Shown here: piece by piece, positions 57,683 through 64,000 of the stretch
How positions within the stretch are numbered: the stretch's first letter is position 1
Layout of the letters: every line of letters starts with the position of its first letter
Assembly: GCA_025667525.1 (NCBI GenBank)
Contig: CM046881.1
Location: 32,286,665-32,350,664 of the forward strand
Direction: 5' to 3'
Source: Glebionis coronaria
Taxonomy: Eukaryota > Streptophyta > Magnoliopsida > Asterales > Asteraceae
DNA length: 64,000 bases
The notes under the pieces: generated by a model
Database searches by the model: none
The model's input: the letters and a program-made list of their open reading frames with translations, nothing else
Told to the model about the DNA's origin: nothing
Translations under genes and position numbers: made by a program

Positions 57683-58620
57683 ATGTCTCAACCCGACAAT
57701 AACACTATAAGTTCTGCGTTCAAAACATTTTTTGATTGTCCTGAACTTACTGGCCCAAACTTCAATGATTGGTACCGCTCACTAAGAATTGTATTGAGAG
57801 TAGCGGGTACTATTGAAATCTTGACTACTCCCTATCCGAATGATCTTGCTGAAGGAGCTTTTGAGGCGCAAAGGCTTGAACACGCTATTAATGTTAAGAA
57901 GCACTCGGAGGTGGCTTGCTTATTGCTAGGAAAAAAGGCTCCTCCACTTCAGAAGAAGTATGAGCTATTTTCCCCTAAGCGAATGCTTGATGAGCTCAAG
58001 GCTATGTTTGAAAATCCGCAAGCTGTGGAGATCTACGACTTAGTTGATGCTTTGCATAGCTACAAGAAAACTCCTGGAAAGTCTGTTAGTGCCCATTACT
58101 TGGAGAAGAGGCGTTATATGGAACAACTCATAGCACTAGGACAACCCTATGATCATAATATGGCTATCAACTTGATCAATAGGTCCTTTAACAAGGACTT
58201 CAATGATTTAGTTTGAAACTATAATACGCATTGCATGGGGAAGACATTTAATGATTTGCATGCAATGCTCATTGACTATGAAAAGGGGTTAAAAGACAAG
58301 GCATTTACTTCTACGCCTTCTGTACTAACCATAAAAAATGGTAGACTGTGTAAGCCAAAACCGCAAGCAAACAAGAAGAAAGGCAAAGGCAAGGGTGATA
58401 AAGGCAAGCAAGTTGCGACTTATTCGAAACCTAAGCAGAACTTTGTCATGAAGAACCAATCTAAAAAGGATGAGGCTTGTCACCATTGCAAGGAAAGTGG
58501 TCACTGGAAGAGGAATTGTCCTCTTTACCCCGAAGAGTTGCGAGAAATTAAGAAGAAGTCTGAGCAGAGCGCTACAGCTTCAGGTACTTTATTTATGATC
58601 GAATTATTTAATTTGACATA
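57683..58620 (+). pseudogene. gag: Copia-2 gag
   Basis: It starts at ATG 57683 (MSQPDNNTISSAFKTFFD). The Gag core is clear (LTGPNFNDWYRSLRIVLR, about residues 26-43; EIYDLVDALHSYKKTPGKSV). A TGA at 58214-58216, probably from TGG, interrupts it, and the frame continues in phase at 58217 through a Lys-rich stretch (KKKGKGKGDKGK) to the zinc knuckle CHHCKESGHWKRNC (near 58480), a standard CX2CX4HX4C. Gag would assemble the particle and bind the element RNA. Confidence 0.88.
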
Positions 58621-60272
58621 CAATATAAATTCATGGGTATATGATACAGGATGCGGTATTAACATTTGTAATACGCTGCAGGGATTTAATCTGGAAAGGA
58701 AGCTTTCCTATGGGGAACAATTTCTGCAAGTGAGCAATGGCGCACAAGCAGCAGTTGAAGCTATAGGAACATTTAATTTAGTTTTACCTTCCGGTTTAGT
58801 TCTGATTTTAAATGATTTTCATTATGCACCTACAATTGTTAGGGGTGTTATTTCCTTTTCTTGTTTGTTGAATAATAGATTCATTCACACTATTGATTAT
58901 AATGGAACTTTTGTTTGGAAAGATGGTATTTTCTATTTTAATGCAATTTCTGTGAATGGTGTGTTTGAAATAGACATGCATGATAATGAATCCAAGAATA
59001 ATAATAATTCTGTTTTTAGCATGAATATGAAGAGAAAGTTTGACAAACACTCTTCCTATCTTTGGCATTGTAGACTTGCCCATATTGGGAAGACTCGTAT
59101 ACAAAAGCTTCAACGTGAAGGTCTTTTGGAAAATATCAATGATGAATCATTCGGTAAATGTGAGTCTTGTATATCTGGAAAGATGACCAAGAAACCTTTT
59201 AATAGCAATATTGAAAGAGCTACTGGTCTACTTGGTTTAATACATACTGATGTGTGCGGGCCACTTATACATTTGTAAAAGAAAGGTGCTAGCTACTTCT
59301 TAACATTTACGGATGATTATAGCCGTTATGGTTATGTTTATTTGCTTAAACATAAACATGAGGTATTTGAAACATTCAAAGTGTTTAAAGCAGAAGTAGA
59401 ACTGCAACTAGGAAAGAAGATTAAAGCTCTTCGTTCTGATAGAGGTGGTGAATATTTAAGTCAAGAGTTTATAGATGATCTAAGTGAGAATGGAATTGTT
59501 CAGCATCTTACTTCTCCCTACATTCCACAACAAAATGGTGTATCTGAAAGGAGAAATCGTATATTATTAGATATGGTGCGATCTATGTTTAATCTTACAA
59601 CTTTACCTTTATCCTTTTGGGATTATGCTTTAGATTCTACTGTTCTCATTTTAAATATGGTTCCCACGAAGAAGGTTGATAAGACACCATATGAACTATG
59701 GCATGGCAAGAATCCATATTTGTCTTATTTAGAGGTCTGGGGTTGCGAGGCGTATGTGAAACATGACTCGGGTGATAAAATCCAACAATGATATGTGAAA
59801 TGTATCTTTGTAGGATACACTAAGGAATATGGGTTACTACTTTTATTATCTACCTGAGAACAAAGTGATTGTTGCTAGGTATGGAGACTTCCTTGAAAGT
59901 GATATTGTAAATCAAGAATTGAGTGGGAGAAATTATGATCTTGAAGAGAGTCATATAGATTCATTACCTTCTGAAAACACTAGCGATATAATTCCTATAG
60001 AACTAGAAAGTCTGGTGGTTCCACCGGAATTAGTTTCTCTGCGTAGATCCGCAAGGATTAAAAACACAAATAGCAATATATGTCTTAATATAGAGGATGA
60101 TGATGAAGTAGGGGATCTTGGAGAACCTGCTAATTATAAATCTGCCATGCTTGATCTTGAAAGGCATAAGTGGATGGTTGCTATGGATGAGGAAATGAAA
60201 TCCATGAAAGTAAATGATGTTTGGATTCTTGTAGATCCACCACCAAATGCTAAAGTAGTGAGACATAAGTGA
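58621..60272 (+). pseudogene. pol: Copia-2 pol, first half: protease, integrase, start of RT
   Basis: Protease active site VYDTGCGINICN (near 58640). Next comes the GAG-pre-integrase zinc region (LWHCRLAHIGKTRIQKL ... CESCISGKM, 59060-59175) and the integrase core with Asp in IHTDVCGP, Asp in LRSDRGGEY (near 59440) and Glu in VSERRNRILLD (near 59550), then PYELWHGKNP. RT begins with KSAMLDLERHKWMVAMDEEM (near 60140). Stops at about 59276, 59789 and 60270 and a frame change near 59820 disrupt it. All three integrase catalytic residues remain. Confidence 0.88.
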
Positions 60273-61541
60273 ATATACAAGAAGAAAACCGACATGGACG
60301 ATAGAATACAATCCTATAAAGCGCGTTTAGTAGCTAAAGGTTTAACTCAAACTTTTGGCATAGACTACGAGGAGACATTGTCTCTAGTAGTAGACTTAAG
60401 AGCTATTAGGATTCTCATAGCTATAGCATCATACTATGACTATGAGATATGGAAAATGGATGTTAAAATTGCCTTCTTGAACGGTCGCTTAGATGAAGAC
60501 ATCTATATGCAGCAACCAGAAGGGTATATTGATCCTAAGAATCCAGGACACGTATGCAAAATTCAAAGATCCATTTATGGTTTGACACAAGCATCGCATC
60601 AATGGAATAAACGATTTGATGAAGAAATCAAAAAGTTTTGATTTATTCAAAATCGTGACGAGCCATGTGTATATCGCAAAGCTAGTGGGAGTGATGGAGT
60701 ATTTCTAGTCGTATATGTTGATGACATATTAATTATGGGAAGTAACATTTCAAGACTTAAATCTGTTAAGGATTATCTGGGTAAATGTTTTTCTATGAAC
60801 GATTTAGGAGAAGTTGTATACATTCTGGGAATTAAGATAATTCGGGATAGGAAAAGACGGTTAATTGGTCTAAGTCAAGATGCTTATATAGATAAGATAT
60901 TGAAGAAGTATAATATGCATAACTCCAAGAAAGGTTTTCCACCTATGGAAGTTAAGCACAATCTGAGTCATGATATGGATGCATTAACTCCTGAAGAGGA
61001 GGCATACATGTAGAAGGTGCCTTACGCTTCGGCTGTAGGATCTATTATGTATGTTGTAAGATGCACAAGGCCTGATGTGGCGTTTGCTCAGAACTTGGTC
61101 AGTAGATACCAACAGAATCCAGGGAAGCTCCACTGGACTACTGTTAAACATATTCTAAAGTATTTGAGGAGTACGAAAGATACTGTTTTTGGTATTTGAA
61201 GGGAAACCAGACACAGAACTGAATGTGACAGGTTTTTATGATGCGTCCTGGCAATATGATAAAGACGATACGAAGTCTCAGACGGGTTACGTGTCTGTTA
61301 TCAATGGAGGAGCAGTTGAATGGAAGAGTAAGAAACAGATAACAATTTCAATGCATGCTACTCAATCCGAGTACATGGCTGCTTCAAAAGCTGCAATGGA
61401 AGCTGTTTGGATTAGGAAGTTTATTGGAGATCTTGGAGTGATTCCCTCAATAAAAGAACCTATTGATATATATTGCAATAATTCTGCTGCAATTATATTC
61501 GCCAATGATTATGGAGTCATGAAAGGCGCCATACACTTTAA
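60273..61541 (+). pseudogene. pol: Copia-2 pol, second half: reverse transcriptase and most of RNase H
   Basis: RT motifs: YKARLVAKGLTQTFGIDYEE, KMDVKIAFLNGRLDEDIYM and the YVDD box (VVYVDDILIMG near 60715). RNase H: GFYDASWQYDKDDTKSQTGYV (near 61230), ATQSEYMAASKAAMEAVWIR and a YCNNSAAI motif (near 61475), where Asn stands in the place of the usual catalytic Asp. Stops at about 60639 and 61011 and a frame change near 61195 break it. RNase H is then interrupted at 61541 by the Harbinger-type insertion and resumes in the same reading frame at 63372. Confidence 0.88.
61539..61541. repeat. Target duplication of the Harbinger-type element, left (TAA)
   Basis: TAA directly outside the left terminal repeat, matched by TAA at 63369-63371. 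A 3-bp TWA duplication is typical of PIF/Harbinger. Confidence 0.85.
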
Positions 61542-61556
61542 GAGCACACGGTACAG
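61542..61556. repeat. Left terminal inverted repeat, Harbinger-type element
   Basis: GAGCACACGGTACAG. Confidence 0.85.
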
Positions 61557-61824
61557 TTGAGCCGTCGTGCTCGTGTCGTGGGCAAAAGTGATGCCACGTC
61601 ACTTTTTACTCCCACGACACCAAAACTCCCCACGATGGCTCAACCCCCCTCCCTGGTTAACACGAGAATTCTCGTGTCGTCGTCACCCAACTTTTTTTTT
61701 TCAACAATTAATTAACATAAACTTAAATTTTCATTAATAAAAAAAATACAATTACTAATAGAAAAAAAAACAACACGAAATTAAAAAAAAATTACCGAAA
61801 AAAAACACAAATACGAAAATAAAC

Positions 61825-63077
61825 TTAAAAATTAAAATATTTTGCACGCGCCTCGTCTTTGAGCTTCTCGATCCTCGCCACGTCTTGTGAACTTAATCCG
61901 GTAGTGTCGTATCGAAGGATTTGTAAATCCTCGTTCCTTTTTTGAAGTGCAACCACTTCTAGTCTAGCCGCCACCTCTCGGTCCAATCGTTCCTTTTTAG
62001 TTTCACGATCGGATAACATTTGTTGTTGTAGCATATCCACCAATTGTTCTTTTTGAGACCCCGAAGTGGCGGATGAGCTTGTCGAGCGTTGAACCTTGGC
62101 CTTTCTTGGAGCACCGGATGGACGAGGGATCTCATCGTCATTGAAAAGATCCGGATCTTGATCGGCTATCTTCCCTCGTGCCCGGCGTGTTCGAGTTGAA
62201 TCGGGATTTTTCCATTTATACTTGTCTTTCAAAACAAGCCAAGCACTTTTGTGTGGAAAATCCTTGTTCCCGGTTTCATCTCGATACAAACTCATCACAC
62301 GAGTCATCAAATCGTCTTGATTTTCGCCACTTGAAAGTTTGGCGCTTTCATAAAACGAATTAAACCTATGAACCTCGCGGTTCAAATTCGTCCACTTCCC
62401 GGTCAACATATTTTTGTTTCGAGCTTTAAAACCCTCATCCTTAAGACGATCGTTATACAAATCCATAACTTGGTACCAAAACGTATCGTGTGGTTGATCG
62501 GTCCCGACCTTCGGGTCTTCGGATACTTCAATCCAACACTCGGCCAAAACTTCTTCCTCACGTTGGCTCCAAAAAGAACGGTCCGACTTCGGAGGTGGTT
62601 GTGTAGCCGCGGCCACACCTTTGTTCTTTGGGTTTTTTTAGCAACTCTTTTCTTCCTCGAACCTTTCTTCGGTTGTGCATCGACTTGTTCTTCGGGTTCT
62701 TCGGGTTCTTCGGGTTCATTGTTTTGTTCGGGTTCTTCGGGTTCTTGTGAAGAGTGTTGAGGAAAGGTTTGGAATTGTTGTGATTGTTGGAAGATTTGTG
62801 ATTGTTGGGATTGTTGGAACCACATATTAAATTGCTCGGGTGTACAATTAAGAAACGGGTTTTGTTGTGATTGTGGGAAGTTAGTGAATGGATTTGGGAG
62901 TTGATTATAGTTGGCGAATGTTCGTGAAGTGCTAGATGTTGCGGATGAGGGAGTATTCGGGTTAGACGAAGAAGACGAATTCGGTAATTGAGTAGAAGCA
63001 ATTTGATTTTGAGGATCGGAAAAGTAATTGTTTAACCATTGATTCGGGTATCGGTTTGGGTTAGGATTTTGACTCAT
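61825..63077 (-). pseudogene. Myb/SANT-like (Harbinger ORF1-type, NAM-like) DNA-binding protein, one frameshift
   Basis: It starts at ATG 63075-63077 (MSQNPNPNRYPNQWLNNYF), about 70 bp after a TATA-like box. The N-terminal half is Gln/Asn/Ser/Pro-rich with QQSQ repeats and EPEEPEEPEE acid repeats, then basic KKGSRKKRVAKK. A one-base loss in the T7 run at 62633-62639 shifts the frame. The second part (from about 62616) holds a trihelix/Myb-like domain (SFWSQREEEVLAECWIEVSE ... TGKWTNLNREVHRFNSFYES) and a NAM-associated C-terminal region with a coiled coil (REVAARLEVVALQKRNEDLQ), ending at 61825. Such proteins help Harbinger transposase bind DNA and enter the nucleus. Similar genes are often annotated as host genes; its place inside terminal repeats says otherwise here. 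Confidence 0.8.
62660..62745. repeat. 9-bp TTCGGGTTC tandem repeat in the Harbinger ORF
   Basis: Several in-frame copies of TTCGGGTTC, interrupted once, encode Glu-Pro-Glu triplets on the minus strand. Confidence 0.8.
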
Positions 63078-63143
63078 GGTGGATAGAAAAAAAAGAGAAA
63101 TTAGATGTAGAAGAATGTGTGATTTGTGGGTAATTTGAGGTGG

Positions 63144-63153
63144 AATTTATAAG
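63144..63153 (-). promoter_or_regulatory. TATA-like box of the Harbinger ORF
   Basis: The sense strand reads CTTATAAATT about 70 bp upstream of the ATG. Confidence 0.5.
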
Positions 63154-63353
63154 AAAAAAAGATGAAAAAGGGGGTTTCTTTCCCCTTCAAACGGTCAAAA
63201 AACGGCTAGTTTTTTAAATTTTCAAAAAAAACGGCTAGTTTTTAAAATTTTCAAAAAAAAAAATTTAAAATTAAAAAACCCGACGACGCGAGCCACGGTG
63301 TGGTTGGCGCCGCCGTGGCCTCGCGCCGTCGTGGCCAGCCACCCACCAGCCCA

Positions 63354-63368
63354 CTGTACCGAGCCCTC
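63354..63368. repeat. Right terminal inverted repeat, Harbinger-type element
   Basis: CTGTACCGAGCCCTC, the reverse complement of the left end at 12 of 15 positions. TAA follows at 63369-63371. Confidence 0.85.
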
Positions 63369-63543
63369 TAAGCGTAGACATCACTACATTTGAGAACAAG
63401 TTGAAGCTCGTGAAATCAAATTAATACAAGTTCACACAGATGATAACGTAGCTGATCCTTTTACTAAGGCTTTTCCTAGACCAAAGGTAGTTAAGCATGC
63501 CAAGGCTATTGGGCTGCAACTAGCTAGCGAACTCATGCAATGA
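63369..63543 (+). pseudogene. Copia-2 RNase H, C-terminal end
   Basis: The frame resumes in phase with the part before 61541 and reads the conserved end of copia RNase H: RHHYI, a TGA in place of a sense codon, then EQVEAREIKLIQVHTDDNVADPFTK, ending at TGA 63541-63543. RHHYIREQ and DNVADPFTK are standard motifs of this region. Confidence 0.88.
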
Positions 63544-64000
63544 ATATGTGATTATTATTTGGATAAGGATGTTAAGACATTATTATTTAATAAAATAAAG
63601 ATTGGGTTTCGTTTATTCTTATTATTTAATTTTGTATCATATTTTACATGTTTTAATCTATGAATAAATGTTATGCTAAATGTCCATTGTCGATTAATAA
63701 TATGGGAATATTATTAAATTAAGACAAATCAAAATAGCGATAGAGTATACTTGAAAGTATATTGATCGATTTTGGATGATATTCGATGAATCGAATATTG
63801 GACTTATCCCAACTATATGATTTTACTTTGTGGATATATGTCATCAAGTAAATCATAAATAGTTATCCTTAGACTTGAGATACCAGGAAACTGTTATGAG
63901 TCTAGTGCATCTCTGTGGAACAATCTAACGCTAAACGTAACTGGTAGCTATAAGGATTATTTTCAGAAGTGTTGCAAAATTCATAAGTTTTGCTTCTAGT
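63544..64000 (+). other. Copia-2 3' non-coding tail
   Basis: AT-rich sequence after the pol stop, with no ORF. The start of the 5' LTR (TGTGATAGG) is not found here, so the 3' LTR lies beyond the right edge. Confidence 0.65.

Larger units (their letters stand above)
61542..63368 (-). mobile_element. PIF/Harbinger-type DNA transposon lacking transposase (1827 bp)
   Basis: Terminal inverted repeats of 15 bp: GAGCACACGGTACAG at the left and, reversed, GAGGGCTCGGTACAG at the right (12 of 15 match). It is flanked by TAA. The subterminal regions are GC-rich and both contain GCCGTCGTG (61561-61569 and 63325-63333). Only one gene is present, for a Myb/SANT-like protein on the minus strand; there is no DDE transposase. 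It must therefore rely on a transposase supplied elsewhere. The insertion is in RNase H of Copia-2, and removing it with one TAA restores the flanking frame. Confidence 0.85.
17070..64000 (+). mobile_element. Copia-2: Ty1/copia retrotransposon, interrupted by three insertions
   Basis: On the plus strand: 5' LTR 17070-17860, primer site, leader in three pieces (17876-18486, about 26231-26794 and 57414-57682), gag from 57683, then protease, integrase, RT and RNase H, ending at 63543, and a 3' non-coding tail running off the right edge. Athila-B and Athila-C sit in the leader and a Harbinger-type element in RNase H. Without the insertions the visible part is about 7 kb. The reunion of leader pieces across Athila-C is supported by an exact GGATG duplication and across the Harbinger element by TAA; the Athila-B junction is less certain. 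Several in-frame stops make it defective. Confidence 0.85.

Noticed and set aside
61825..63077. Myb/NAM-like gene as a host transcription factor.
   Set aside because: It lies inside terminal inverted repeats with a TAA duplication, within RNase H of a copia element, and is frameshifted.

Overview
This is a plant nuclear window made almost entirely of nested transposable elements. I see no host gene. Every recognisable protein is a Ty1/copia or Ty3/gypsy Gag/Pol product, or the DNA-binding protein of a PIF/Harbinger-type DNA transposon. The gypsy elements have Athila/Tat-type features: very long LTRs, a primer site matching tRNA-Asp, a DLG-type protease and FMDD reverse transcriptase. The Copia-1 Gag layout, and its extra reading frame after RNase H, resemble copia proteins I recall from Asteraceae gene models. 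Asteraceae is therefore my best guess for the host; it is recall, not a search.

Layout, left to right. (1) 1-6466, minus strand: part of Athila-A (gag-protease, leader, 5' LTR), which continues beyond the left edge and sits in the 3' extra ORF of Copia-1. (2) 6467-16300, minus strand: Copia-1, with 5' LTR at 15785-16300. (3) 16301-17069: gag of an older copia (Copia-0). (4) From 17070 past the right edge, plus strand: Copia-2, whose leader and RNase H are broken by later insertions. (5) 18487 to about 26213, minus strand: Athila-B, an internally deleted element in the Copia-2 leader. (6) 26795-57413, minus strand: Athila-C, complete, with about 3.9-kb LTRs and target duplication GGATG, also in the Copia-2 leader. 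(7) 40891-55106, plus strand: Athila-D, complete, with about 2.9-kb LTRs and target duplication ACTAG, inside the right LTR of Athila-C. (8) 61542-63368: a Harbinger-type element flanked by TAA inside the Copia-2 RNase H.

All pol genes carry stops or frameshifts, so none of the retrotransposons looks autonomous as read. Athila-D is closest to intact: its reverse transcriptase, RNase H and most of its integrase lie in one 817-residue frame.

The most unusual signal is a degenerate unit of about 21 bp with core GTCAGCG. It occurs in nine small clusters spread over Copia-1 (LTR, inter-domain coding linkers, 3' non-coding region and extra ORF) and again, with the same 21-bp spacing, in both LTRs of the unrelated Athila-C. 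Other points are LTRs that begin TA rather than TG in the A/D family, an antisense tRNA-like pol III unit inside those LTRs, prion-like NQGF repeats in Athila Gag, a roughly 30-bp motif repeated in the 3' regions of two Athila families, and a sense-strand GCTTATT motif scattered through the transcribed part of all Athila LTRs.
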